A DNA stretch of 64,000 nt from JABSQH01 sp039177505 (lineage in GTDB: Bacteria > Actinomycetota > Acidimicrobiia > Acidimicrobiales > Ilumatobacteraceae). The translations under genes were made by a program, and so were the position numbers. The notes under the pieces are model-generated. The model was not told the origin of the DNA. It was given only the letters and a program-made list of their open reading frames with translations, and searched no databases. Each line of letters starts with the position of its first letter. Position 1 is the stretch's first letter. Shown here one piece after another: positions 9,318 to 18,230 of the stretch. The stretch is taken from NCBI GenBank assembly GCA_039177505.1, contig JBCDFR010000015.1, positions 1 to 64,000 of the forward strand, written 5' to 3'.

Positions 9318-10316
9318 CTAGCTCGTCACCAGCTCGGTCCAGTGCGACAGCACCACGCCGGTCACGGGTCCATTCGGGCCGAGCGTCGCGACATCACTCC
9401 AGCGACCGGCATACACGGCGTCGATCGTGTCGAGACGGGCGCGCATATGGGCGGTGCTGAACCCATCGTCAACTGCTCGGCGAGTCGAGCCATCGAGGCC
9501 GTACAAGCGAGCCAGCCGGGCCCGGGTGTTATCGGCATTGCGAAATGGAAAGTGATGGAGCAAGATCTCCTCCGACGCTTCGATCACCGGGCGTTTCGGC
9601 GAATCGACGGTGTGAAAGCCGAGCCCGGGAACGATCCGCGGACGCGTCGGACCGAGCCGGATCAGTTGGTGCTTTCGGTGGCCCTGAGCGCAGAAGGTCG
9701 TTGGCGCCATCAACTCGGCCAGCGGTTGGTATCCGAGCGGGCTCTGACCGACGACGTTGGCGGGCGTTGCGGACGGATAGTGATTCAGATATCTCGAGCC
9801 GATCAGGTCGACGCTCGCGTCGAGCTGATCGACGAGAGCCCGAATCGGGTCGCCGTTCGCCACTCGCGGAAACTCGTCGGCGTCGACCAGCAACCACCAC
9901 ACGTCGCTCCGAGCCTCCGACGTCTGCCGCTCCATCAGGTCCCTGATCAGAGCCAGGCGCATCGCTTCGTCGTACACCGGGCTCGCAAACGAGCACCACA
10001 ACTCGGCACCGGCATCGACGGCTCGCTCGACCGTGTCGTCGGGGCTGTCGTTGTCGATCACGAAGACTCGATCACAGCCCTGTTCGAAGAGATTGGCCAC
10101 CGTTGCTTCGATGATGTCCGCCTCCATCCAGGTTGCGACCACCGCGTTGAAGTCGCTGCTGCGGCCGTGCACGACGCGGCGCCGTCGCCGCTCGGGCAAC
10201 AGCGCGATCTTCGGGCGTGGCATGCCGCCAGGCAGTCGGCGCCGAAGCGAACGCCATCGACGCACGCCATGACGTCCAGCCGAGCGGAGCGGAGTCGCGA
10301 GTTGGTCAGCCCGCAC
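9318..10316 (-). CDS. Glycosyltransferase, Glyco_tranf_2_4-like
   Basis: A 332-residue protein, paralogous to the one at 2710-3684. The N-terminal 45 residues are rich in arginine; then come VVATWMEADIIEATVANLF, VFVIDNDSPDDTVERAV and the metal motif LLVDADEFPRV. The C-terminal part has GLGFHTV and LLHHFPFRNAD, which fit the HxV and HFPFR landmarks of this subfamily. The GTG start overlaps the upstream gene's stop by 11 bp, so the two are likely one transcript. The acceptor is unknown. Confidence 0.78.
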   Translation of the reverse strand: MRADQLATPLRSAGRHGVRRWRSLRRRLPGGMPRPKIALLPERRRRRVVHGRSSDFNAVVATWMEADIIEATVANLFEQGCDRVFVIDNDSPDDTVERAVDAGAELWCSFASPVYDEAMRLALIRDLMERQTSEARSDVWWLLVDADEFPRVANGDPIRALVDQLDASVDLIGSRYLNHYPSATPANVVGQSPLGYQPLAELMAPTTFCAQGHRKHQLIRLGPTRPRIVPGLGFHTVDSPKRPVIEASEEILLHHFPFRNADNTRARLARLYGLDGSTRRAVDDGFSTAHMRARLDTIDAVYAGRWSDVATLGPNGPVTGVVLSHWTELVTS

Positions 10317-11187
10317 GATCCACTGCCCCGATCCCGCCCCCGAGCTTCAGCCGGACAGTCTGCTCGGTGTGGCCCACCTCATCGCCAACACGGCGGCCCC
10401 ACAGCTCCCGGTGGTAACCGGCCGCGGCAGGCAGCGACCGGGTCGCGATCCACCACCAAGTGCGAGCAGGTGGAGTCGGCCAGCGCCCGCGCCGAGAACC
10501 TCCGCCGAATCGATGTGCCAACTCGACGCGAGCACGAGCGGCACGGCGCGCCTGACGAAACGCGGAGCGGCCCCCGCGTCGGAACGCGATGTGGTACACC
10601 GCGTCCTCGGCCATCGTCGGCCGAATGCCCAACTCCGTCGCCCGGAGCGAGAACTCAAGATCCTCACCGCTGAACGACCAGGACTCGTCGTTGCCGCCCA
10701 CCGTGGTCCACACCTCACTGTGGATTCCCAATCCGCCACCCGTGACAACGGGGGTGTCACAGATCGTCAGCAGCTCCTCGGACTGGACGTGGGCACGACC
10801 TGCGAGGAGCTCCGGAGGGTTGAGTAATCGATACTCGAACCGACTGCCGACCATCGGCTCCAGGTCGAGTGAGCTCATCATCGCCGACACCCACCCCGGT
10901 GCGACCAGGTCGTCATCATCCACGAACGCCACGAATGGCGCACTCGTGTGCTGCACGGCGAGATTTCGCGCGTAGGCCAGGTTCTGCTCGCGTTCTGCGG
11001 AGATGAGGCGAATCTTCGAGTCACGACCCGCCCACCCTCGCACGACCTCGACCGTACGATCGGTCGACCTGTTGTCGACGACGAGGATCTCCCACTGACG
11101 GCGAGACTCTTGCTGGGAGAGCGCATGAAGCTGTCGGCCGATCGTGTCTGCTCCGTTGCACGTCGGGATCACGACGGTCATTTCCAT
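10306..11187 (-). CDS. Glycosyltransferase family 2
   Basis: A 293-residue GT2 enzyme starting almost directly with the nucleotide-binding strand (MEMTVVIPTCNGADTI), then VVDNRSTDRTVEVV, AYARNLAVQ and the metal site FVDDDDLVAPGWV. The catalytic-base region is SFSGEDLEFSLR. The start at ATG 11187 is used because the reading frame upstream lies opposite the next gene; an ATG at 11181 is also possible. It is divergent from the GT2 gene at 11270, with an 82-bp shared promoter region. Confidence 0.84.
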   Translation of the reverse strand: MEMTVVIPTCNGADTIGRQLHALSQQESRRQWEILVVDNRSTDRTVEVVRGWAGRDSKIRLISAEREQNLAYARNLAVQHTSAPFVAFVDDDDLVAPGWVSAMMSSLDLEPMVGSRFEYRLLNPPELLAGRAHVQSEELLTICDTPVVTGGGLGIHSEVWTTVGGNDESWSFSGEDLEFSLRATELGIRPTMAEDAVYHIAFRRGGRSAFRQARRAARARVELAHRFGGGSRRGRWPTPPARTWWWIATRSLPAAAGYHRELWGRRVGDEVGHTEQTVRLKLGGGIGAVDRAG

Positions 11188-11269
11188 GCGCAAGACGACA
11201 CTATCGACTGTCTCGCCGGCAGCCCATGTTCGCGGCCAGACGACGCTCCGGTGATATCGTCCTGCGGCC

Positions 11270-12181
11270 GTGTCTGGCCCATCCTCGGTTGTCGACAACC
11301 TCGCACCAACGCCTCGTGACGGCGCCGGAGCATCGGTCGCAGTGATCGTGCCAACCTTCAACGGGGCTGAGCACATCGGCGAGCAGTTGTCGGCACTGGT
11401 GTCGCAACGCACGTCGCGCCGCTGGGAGCTCATCGTCGTCGACGGTGGGTCGAGCGATGGAACACTGGCGCTCGTCGATGAGTATCGCGCTGGATCGGTT
11501 CCAATCACCATCGTCGAACTGTCGGGAGGTCCGGGCGTGAACGCCGGTATCAACGCTGGCGTTCGCGCAACCAACGCTGCACTGATCGCGATCGCGGAGC
11601 ACGACGACGTGGCTGCGCCCGACTGGCTCGAGCAGATCGCGAGCGGCCTTGCGGACCATGAACTCGTCGGAAGCACGATCGAGAAGCATCGGCTGAACGA
11701 CGCTGCGGTCGTGCCCAGCCGGCGCCGCTTTCCTGAAGATCTGCCGCCCGGCATCCCGATGGTCGACTCGACAGGGATGGGATTCACGCGCCGACTCTGG
11801 GCTGAGCTGGGCGGGTTCGACGAGAGTTATCGATACGGCGGCAACGACGCCGAGTTCTGCTATCGAGCGCACCAGGCCGGGATCACGGCGGTGCGCTGCG
11901 AGCACGCAGTGATGCACTACCGAATCAGGTCCGATTGGCGCGCCGCATTTCGGCAAGCTCGTTCCTACGGACTGAGTTCGGTTCGAGCATACGATCAGTT
12001 TGGATCTACCTACGTGCCGCGACGGGCGTTCAGGATGACGATCCGGGACTGGGCGCGAATCATTGCCTGGTGTCCGCGTGCGCGAGGCGACAACCGCTAT
12101 CGCCACCTGGTCGCGTACAGGTTGGGACTCCAAGTCGGATACTTCACAGGCAGCGCTCGATATCGTCGGGTGTTCTTCTAG
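11270..12181 (+). CDS. Glycosyltransferase family 2
   Basis: A 303-residue GT2 enzyme with VAVIVPTFNGAEHI, VVDGGSSDGTLALV and NAGINAGVRATNAALIAI. The usual DXD position reads AEHDDVAAPDWL, so the first aspartate is replaced by histidine (HDD), which is acceptable in this family. GGFDESYRYGGNDAEFCYR is the ED-type base region. It is the only one of the neighbouring GT2 enzymes with HDD, so the metal site deserves attention. The GTG start at 11270 gives a short leader before the domain. A sulfotransferase-like gene follows 59 bp later. Confidence 0.82.
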   Translation: MSGPSSVVDNLAPTPRDGAGASVAVIVPTFNGAEHIGEQLSALVSQRTSRRWELIVVDGGSSDGTLALVDEYRAGSVPITIVELSGGPGVNAGINAGVRATNAALIAIAEHDDVAAPDWLEQIASGLADHELVGSTIEKHRLNDAAVVPSRRRFPEDLPPGIPMVDSTGMGFTRRLWAELGGFDESYRYGGNDAEFCYRAHQAGITAVRCEHAVMHYRIRSDWRAAFRQARSYGLSSVRAYDQFGSTYVPRRAFRMTIRDWARIIAWCPRARGDNRYRHLVAYRLGLQVGYFTGSARYRRVFF

Positions 12182-12240
12182 TCGCTACGGTGATCCCGCC
12201 TGACGGCGTGCGCGACGATTCGCGCACACGTACCTCCCTC

Positions 12241-13152
12241 ATGACGCGCTCAACTGACACGAACAGTCTCGGTCGCCGAGCGCTACGGGGGCTCGTCTCA
12301 CGAAACTACGTGGCCTACCGTGCCGTGCGGATGACACGCCTTCGGTGGAGACTTCGCGGGTCCGCCCGGCGGCGACGAATCGTGCTCGTTCACACCGTGG
12401 GAAAGGTTGCGTCGACCTCACTCGCTGACGGCCTCCAGGCTGCGCTTCCACATCGCACCGTGTTGCACGTGCACCGGCTGACGATGCTTCAGGACTACGA
12501 GCGCGCGAGTCGAGCCCACTACGAGGCGACCGGCACTATCGACGCCAAGTACCTCCGCGCCGCGTACGCCGGATCGCACCTCCGCCGATTTCGCAGGAAC
12601 GGCCCGATCGACGTCGTGACCGCCGTACGTGACCCAGTCCGGCGCGAGATCTCCGGGTTCTTCTTCGGACTCACGTCGCGCCACCCAGACTTGGCGCAGC
12701 GCCTGCGCACCGAACCCGCCACTGTGTCGACGGACGAGGTGCTACGACGATTGATCTTGGAGCGCATCTCCGAGTCCGTCGGTCGCGTGCAGCACTGGAT
12801 CGAGGTCGAATTCGAGCGTGGGCTCGGCCTCGACGTCTTGGCGGCCCCGTTCGATCCCGAGGTGGGGTACCAGCTCGTGGAAGGCGACGACGCACGCGTC
12901 GTCGTCCTGAGGACCGAAGACCTGAGGACGACGGTTGAGCCGGCGATGCACGCACTGCTCGGTGTGGAGAACGTGCAGCTGCCCCGGAGCAACGACGCAT
13001 CAACACAGTTCTACCGAGACGCGTATCGCCGACTCTCGGGAGATCTGCGACTCCCCACCGACCTGGCGGACGATATCTACGACCAGCCCTGGGTTCGGCA
13101 CTTCTACACCGACTCTGAGATCGACGACTTCCGAAGGCACTGGACGCGCTGA
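12241..13152 (+). CDS. Sulfotransferase-like / putative capsular polysaccharide synthesis protein
   Basis: A 303-residue protein. IVLVHTVGKVASTSLADGL near residue 45 fits the PAPS 5'-phosphosulfate loop seen in polysaccharide sulfotransferases and in the 'capsular polysaccharide synthesis' family, and VVTAVRDPVRREISGFFF fits the 3'-phosphate-binding strand. A VVVLRTEDL segment follows. The N-terminus is basic with no signal peptide. Together with the gene at 11-700 it implies a sulfated surface glycan, which is known in marine bacteria; the acceptor is not predictable. The ATG at 12241 is the first in-frame start after the previous gene. Confidence 0.72.
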   Translation: MTRSTDTNSLGRRALRGLVSRNYVAYRAVRMTRLRWRLRGSARRRRIVLVHTVGKVASTSLADGLQAALPHRTVLHVHRLTMLQDYERASRAHYEATGTIDAKYLRAAYAGSHLRRFRRNGPIDVVTAVRDPVRREISGFFFGLTSRHPDLAQRLRTEPATVSTDEVLRRLILERISESVGRVQHWIEVEFERGLGLDVLAAPFDPEVGYQLVEGDDARVVVLRTEDLRTTVEPAMHALLGVENVQLPRSNDASTQFYRDAYRRLSGDLRLPTDLADDIYDQPWVRHFYTDSEIDDFRRHWTR

Positions 13153-13153
13153 C

Positions 13154-14077
13154 CTAACGCTCAGGGGTCCGGTCGTGCGCACCGGGCGTCACGGTGCGAC
13201 GAAACACTCGACGGAGTGTCCCGTTTCCACCAATCACGCCGTGCCAACAGCCGCCGAGCTCTGCCAACTCCCCCTTGATCCGATCTGCCCGCCCTCGAGC
13301 GAGCGTTCGAGCGAGCCGAATGTGTGCCCTGAGCAGGACGCCCGCGGGGCTGGGCCCGTACCCGAACTCGTCGCTCAGCAGAACCCTGGCGATCCCGATC
13401 TGCCGCCGGATCCCGCGCTGCGCCAGCGGCCCTCGGTCGTATTGCACGTACATCACGGTTGCGTCTGGAACAGGCGCTGGAGTCACACCTCGCCGCCTGA
13501 CGGCCAAGCTCAAGGCGACATCCTGCATACGTCGGTAGTCGGAGGAGAAGCCGCCTACATCGCGGAAGAGTTCCCGGCGAATTCCCATGTTGTTCGTGGG
13601 GGCGACGTCCACGCCTTCATGACGGATCAGCTTCGACGGAAACCTCTCCTCGGGCCACGAACCGGCCTCGGCTCGTTCGAGGCGGTCGTCACTGGACTTG
13701 ACGCCAAGCGAAGAACCAGCGGTGAACGGCCGCGTGCGCAGCGCTGCGACATGGGCCTCCACCCAATCCGGACCCACGACGTCGTCGGCGTCGCAGAACA
13801 GGAGGGAGTTGCCTGCCGCCTGCTCCGCTGCTCGGTTGCGCGCGTAGCTTGCGCCCCCGACTCCCGACGCCGCCACGATACGTACGGGAAGCCCACTCGG
13901 GAGCTGGGCAAGCTCGAGCGAGCCACCATTGTCTCCGATCAGGACTTCGAAGTGGAGAGCGGTACGTTGTCGCTGCAGCGCCACGATCTGCCGTCTGAGT
14001 ACGCCGTAATCGCGGGCCGCAACGGCAACAACGACGGATGCGTCGAACCGCTCGGGCGTCATCTTTCCCGACACCAT
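13154..14077 (-). CDS. Glycosyltransferase family 2
   Basis: A 307-residue GT2 enzyme. The domain begins FDASVVVAVAARDYGVLRR, with VLIGDNGGSLELAQL where DDGS usually lies, then GGASYARNRAA and the metal site LLFCDADDVVGPDWV. The resemblance to the gene at 5477-6379 around the last two motifs marks a paralogue pair. The ATG at 14077 is used because a GGAG lies about five bases before it; a GTG at 14122 and an ATG at 14062 are alternatives. Its stop is only two bases from that of the convergent sulfotransferase-like gene. Confidence 0.82.
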   Translation of the reverse strand: MVSGKMTPERFDASVVVAVAARDYGVLRRQIVALQRQRTALHFEVLIGDNGGSLELAQLPSGLPVRIVAASGVGGASYARNRAAEQAAGNSLLFCDADDVVGPDWVEAHVAALRTRPFTAGSSLGVKSSDDRLERAEAGSWPEERFPSKLIRHEGVDVAPTNNMGIRRELFRDVGGFSSDYRRMQDVALSLAVRRRGVTPAPVPDATVMYVQYDRGPLAQRGIRRQIGIARVLLSDEFGYGPSPAGVLLRAHIRLARTLARGRADRIKGELAELGGCWHGVIGGNGTLRRVFRRTVTPGAHDRTPER

Positions 14078-14277
14078 CTCACTCCGCCGGCCGTGTGGGA
14101 GCCTGCGCAACCGTCCGTTCACGCACCAGACGCATGATACGAGCCCGCCACGTGCGGCGGCTCAACCGCCGGCGGTGCGCTGACCAGTCAATCACGTCGG
14201 ACCAGCGTGGCGAGAGGTGGAGCAATCGTGCCACCGGTCTCCGCGCGCAGCGTCGGCACGGTGCCTACGCTCCGTGA

Positions 14278-15249
14278 ATGGCCATGACTCGGGGCGACTC
14301 CTCGAAACGCACCACCGTCATCACCCAACTACGAGGCGGACTGGGCAACCAGTTGTTCCAATATTGCGCGGGCCTCAACATCGCTCAGCGGGTCGACGGC
14401 CAGCCAGTGTTCGAACCGGACCCGCTGGGCCGCGGCGAGATGTGCTCCGCCGTCGGTCTTCCGATACGGGTCTCGCCGCCAACCGTCGGCGAACGCATCG
14501 GCGAGCACTATGGCCGACGGGCCGACATGCTGCGCGTCCGGAACGTCGGCCACAAGGTGATGGATCAGATGCGGCTGATCGAGTTCGTGGAGCAGTGGGC
14601 GACGCCGTACGAGCCTCTCGACACGAGCGTGCAACTCCGAGGGCGCCGCACGGTGCGCCTGAAGGGGCGATTCCAGGACCCGTCCTGGCTCGGCCGGACG
14701 CTCGATTCCGTCGTCTCTGAGGTGTTGGAGTTCCTCGACCAACAGCCACCGCTCACGGCGAACGGTAACTTTATGGCTGTCTCGTTCAGACGGGGCGACT
14801 ATACGAGCCTGGGGTGGTCACTCCCGCTGTCCTACTACGCAGATGCGTTGGACGAAATCGACTGCGGGCTCGCCTGCGTGGTGCTCTGCGACGACCGCGA
14901 CTTCGCGATGCTCGCAGCGAACTGGCTGACTGCGAACGGATATCGGGCAGTCAGTGCATCGGCTGTAGGCGGGGGCACGTTGCTGGGCGATCTCACCGTG
15001 CTCACTCGAGCACGCGCTGTCGTGATGGCGAACTCGACGTTCTGCTGGTGGGGCACGGTGCTCGGAGACGCACTGAGTCCGGGGCGACGAGTCGCCTTTC
15101 CCGACCCTTGGGCGCATTGGCTCCCACACGAAGACGGCGGGCGGTTACAGCGCGACTCGTGGATACCGATCGCATGGCAGCCTCGTGGGTCCGAGTACGA
15201 GCTGACCAACACCGGATACGCGTCGGGACAGGCCTGGATCGGTTCGTAG
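14278..15249 (+). CDS. Glycosyltransferase family 11 (alpha-1,2-fucosyltransferase-like)
   Basis: A 323-residue enzyme predicted to move fucose or a similar 6-deoxyhexose from a GDP-sugar to a glycan. Signature segments are QLRGGLGNQLFQYCAGL at residues 17-33, AVSFRRGDY (family motif HxRRGDY), YYADALDEI, VVLCDDRDFA and ANSTFCWWGTVLGDAL, all in family order. The histidine of HxRRGDY is replaced by serine, which is worth noting though the two arginines and the GDY are kept. No gmd or fcl gene for GDP-fucose lies in this window. The start is the ATG at 14278, with another ATG two codons later. Confidence 0.85.
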   Translation: MAMTRGDSSKRTTVITQLRGGLGNQLFQYCAGLNIAQRVDGQPVFEPDPLGRGEMCSAVGLPIRVSPPTVGERIGEHYGRRADMLRVRNVGHKVMDQMRLIEFVEQWATPYEPLDTSVQLRGRRTVRLKGRFQDPSWLGRTLDSVVSEVLEFLDQQPPLTANGNFMAVSFRRGDYTSLGWSLPLSYYADALDEIDCGLACVVLCDDRDFAMLAANWLTANGYRAVSASAVGGGTLLGDLTVLTRARAVVMANSTFCWWGTVLGDALSPGRRVAFPDPWAHWLPHEDGGRLQRDSWIPIAWQPRGSEYELTNTGYASGQAWIGS

Positions 15250-15252
15250 CAC

Positions 15253-17352
15253 TCAGAACAGCTCGACGTCACCCATCGACAGCATCCAGTTGGACAACGG
15301 CGGTTCGGCGGTGGCGTTGACTGCACGATGAGTCAGAATCGGGCCGAGGCCTGCGGCCGGGACCTCACCCTTCCCAACACGCAGGCGACCGATGCGAAGC
15401 GCGTGGTCGGCACGGCAGCGACGCATCTCCCGCTTGACCATCGCAGCACGCCGATCGCCGTCGGCTCCGAGCTCGTCGAGCAAGACGAGCTCGCGGCTGG
15501 CTCCGCGCGCACGGACGCGGACGACGACCGCCGCGTCGTCCTCGACGATCGCCCGATATCCGAGCATGTCGATTCCATAGCGCCACTGGAGGAACTCCTC
15601 GGACCGGCGGGTGCGCAGTGAGCGCACATCGCTTCGGTCGGGCGCCCCGGCGAGCGATGCCAGCTCGCCCCACGGCACGTCGCCATCCGCCGACGGCAGT
15701 TCAACCGGCCAGTGGGACGCAGCCGTACGCGAGCGCAGCGCGAGTAGCGGCCCACTGGGACCGGCGAATCGGAGGGCGACCGGTAGGCGCCCAACGACCG
15801 TCCAGCCCATCTTCACGTATCCCGGTCGGCTCTGTGCGTTCGGCGTGTTGAAAACGAAGTCGACGCCGTCGCCACGGACCTCGTCGAGACCGTGCATCGT
15901 CATGGCCGTGAACAGGCCTCGTCCCTGGTAGTCCGGATGCGTCGCGGTGTCGACCGCGCGCACGGCCCGGAGCGTCGCCTCGCCGCGCTCGAATTCCCAG
16001 CGCATGAAGGCCCGCAACCCCACGATCCGATCGCCGTCGGCCGCGACCCACATGTACGAAGGACCGAACGCGTTCTCGTCGTGTTTCCATGCGAAGAGTC
16101 GTTCGAAACGGGGATCATCACCCCAGCCGAGCGACTGTCGGCAGAGTTCGACGATGCGGTCTCGATCGCCCGGCGTGGCAGGCCGGATGTCGACGCCAGT
16201 CGGTGCACTGCGCGAACGTCGCACCGGCTGCTCGTCCACCGCTGCCGAGTCGCCAGCTCGCACATAGATCTCCTCGATGCGGGGGATCGCCGAGGCAACA
16301 TCGTAGGTGGCCGCACGATTCGCTGAAGCCGCCGCCAATGCGTCGCGCAACCCTTCTTCGGTCGCGACACGTTCGATCGCCTTCGCCAGTGCCTGGGGGT
16401 TGCGCCGCGGCACCAACAACGCAGTGTCACCGTCGACGAGTTCCTCTGCCAACCCGCCGACCGCGGTGGCCACGACCGGCAGGCCGAGCGCATGAGCCTC
16501 CATCAGCGCGACGGGAAGGCCTTCCCACTGCGACGCGATCACGAAGGCATCGCACGCAGCCATCACCCGCACCGCGTCGTCGCGGAATCCCGTGAGCACG
16601 AAGCGCTCGTCGAGGCCGAGCTCGGCCCGGCGCCGCTGTACCTCGGCCTCGTCGGGTCCCTGCCCGACGGCGACCAGCCGCACGCCGACGTCCCGATCGG
16701 TGAGCAGGCGCATCGCGTCGAGCAGGTTCGGATAGTCCTTCTGCGGTCGATAGTTGGCCACGGTCCCGATCACGAACTCGTCGGCGTCGAGTCCAAGCTC
16801 CGCTCTGGCAGCGTTGCGCTCGGTCCGCAGCCCGCTCGCCTGTGCGACATCGATCCCGTGACGCAACACCTCGACCTGAGTCGCAGCTGGCCCGCGCACG
16901 GATTCCCCCACCTCGGCCGTCACGGCGAACGTTGCGTCGTTCCACCGACTCGTCCAGCGATTCAGAAGGTACGTCGGTCGACGGTGCGTCGCCCATCGGT
17001 TGTGTTCGGTGGCGACGAGGAGTGGTCGCCGAGCATCCCGCATGGTGCGAGCCGACAGTCGCGCGATGGATCCAGGCAGCGGCGAGTGAACGTGCACGAC
17101 ATCCCAGTCGCCGTTGCGTACCAGCTGAGTGAGCCGCAACGGCCACAGCGGGTCGCGGCGTCGCTTACTCAGGCAGTGAGTGCGCACGCCCGCCTGCTCG
17201 AGCTCTTCGGCGAGGTGGTCCTTGTAAGGCAGCACATAGGCACACTCGATCGCGAACCGATCCGAGTCGTGGGCGCGAGCCGCTGCGCACAGCAACCGCT
17301 CGGCGCCTCCAGGCCCGAGCCCCTTGGTCACCCACAGCACTCGCGTCGGCAC
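15253..17352 (-). CDS. Fusion protein: GT4 glycosyltransferase plus GNAT acetyltransferase
   Basis: A 699-residue bifunctional protein. Residues 1-375 form a GT-B glycosyltransferase: VLWVTKGLGPGGAERLL, WDVVHVHSPLPGSIARL, VIGTVANYRPQKDYPNLL and the donor site VIASQWEGLPVALMEAHAL. From about residue 389 a GNAT domain begins (VDIRPATPGDRDRIVEL) with the acetyl-CoA loop THPDYQGRGLFTAMT. The second part could N-acylate the sugar added by the first. The GTG at 17352 is chosen because it aligns with family starts and with the similar gene at 18231; an ATG at 17415 would add 21 residues and overlap the divergent deacetylase start. No frame break joins the halves. Confidence 0.82.
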   Translation of the reverse strand: MPTRVLWVTKGLGPGGAERLLCAAARAHDSDRFAIECAYVLPYKDHLAEELEQAGVRTHCLSKRRRDPLWPLRLTQLVRNGDWDVVHVHSPLPGSIARLSARTMRDARRPLLVATEHNRWATHRRPTYLLNRWTSRWNDATFAVTAEVGESVRGPAATQVEVLRHGIDVAQASGLRTERNAARAELGLDADEFVIGTVANYRPQKDYPNLLDAMRLLTDRDVGVRLVAVGQGPDEAEVQRRRAELGLDERFVLTGFRDDAVRVMAACDAFVIASQWEGLPVALMEAHALGLPVVATAVGGLAEELVDGDTALLVPRRNPQALAKAIERVATEEGLRDALAAASANRAATYDVASAIPRIEEIYVRAGDSAAVDEQPVRRSRSAPTGVDIRPATPGDRDRIVELCRQSLGWGDDPRFERLFAWKHDENAFGPSYMWVAADGDRIVGLRAFMRWEFERGEATLRAVRAVDTATHPDYQGRGLFTAMTMHGLDEVRGDGVDFVFNTPNAQSRPGYVKMGWTVVGRLPVALRFAGPSGPLLALRSRTAASHWPVELPSADGDVPWGELASLAGAPDRSDVRSLRTRRSEEFLQWRYGIDMLGYRAIVEDDAAVVVRVRARGASRELVLLDELGADGDRRAAMVKREMRRCRADHALRIGRLRVGKGEVPAAGLGPILTHRAVNATAEPPLSNWMLSMGDVELF

Positions 17353-17413
17353 GTGCTGAGGATACGTTTGGATGGAAGCTGGAGCGAACATCCGCGCCTG
17401 CAAGACTGCACGC

Positions 17414-18211
17414 ATGTTCCGACGTGCGGCTAAGCACGCGCTCTACCTCGCGGACCGGTTGGTGCCCGTTCCCGACGGTGTGACGATCCTCATCTATCAC
17501 CGCGTCGGCGCCGGCACGGAGAGTGAGGTCGACCTACCCGTGGAGACCTTCAAGGCGCAGCTCGCGTACCTCGCCGAACACGCCGATGTCATCACTCTCG
17601 ACGCAGCGCTCGATCGTCTCGACCCTCCCGACGACCGTCGATCCGTCGTCGTTACGTTCGACGACGGGACGACCGACTTCAACGACCACGCGCTCCCGGC
17701 CTTGGTGGAACTGTCCATTCCCGCCACGCTGTATGTGGCAACGAAGTTCGTCGACGAAGGTGTGCGATTCCCATGGGATGCGCCTCCAATGACCTGGGAC
17801 GGCGTGCGGGAGGCGGAGTCGACCGGATTGGTCACCATCGGCTCGCACACCCATACCCATGCGCTCCTCGATCGAGTCGATGCGACGACCGTCGATGACG
17901 AGCTCGACCGGTCGGTGTCGCTCATCGCCGAGCACACGGCGTCGCGCCCTGAGCACTTTGCATATCCGAAAGCCGTTTCTGGTTCCTCCGTCGCCGATAC
18001 TCAGGTCCGACGCCGATTCCGCAGCGCATCACTGGCGCGAAGCAGAGTGAACCGGCCGGGAGGCAGCGACCGCCACCGGTTGTGGCGCACGCCGGTGCAG
18101 CGCAGCGACACTCCAACGATGTTCGCCAGAAAGGCATGTGGCGGGATGCGACTGGAGGGCGAAGCCAGAGAGCTGGCCGCGCGAGCGCGGTACCGCCGCG
18201 CAACGAGCTGA
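17414..18211 (+). CDS. Polysaccharide deacetylase family protein
   Basis: A 265-residue carbohydrate esterase of the NodB group, which removes N- or O-acetyl groups from glycans. The first motif VVTFDDGTTDF supplies the catalytic and metal aspartates; the second, GSHTHTHALL, gives the metal histidines. The third reads FAYPKAV instead of the usual FAYPYG, so the last motif is altered. The sequence begins with a short basic segment and no clear signal peptide, so it may act on the cytoplasmic side. The ATG at 17414 sits base-on-base with an ATG on the other strand. A GT4 gene follows 19 bp downstream. Confidence 0.8.
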   Translation: MFRRAAKHALYLADRLVPVPDGVTILIYHRVGAGTESEVDLPVETFKAQLAYLAEHADVITLDAALDRLDPPDDRRSVVVTFDDGTTDFNDHALPALVELSIPATLYVATKFVDEGVRFPWDAPPMTWDGVREAESTGLVTIGSHTHTHALLDRVDATTVDDELDRSVSLIAEHTASRPEHFAYPKAVSGSSVADTQVRRRFRSASLARSRVNRPGGSDRHRLWRTPVQRSDTPTMFARKACGGMRLEGEARELAARARYRRATS

Positions 18212-18230
18212 CTGGCAAAGACTCGGACCC

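Noticed and set aside
9342..10673. A 443-codon plus-strand gene opposite the glycosyltransferases at 9318-11187
   Set aside because: It is the mirror of two well-supported minus-strand genes and has no recognisable domain.
18138..18230. A start for the GT4 gene inside the deacetylase gene
   Set aside because: The extra 31 residues are out of frame with the deacetylase and carry no GT4 sequence; GTG 18231 aligns with the domain start.
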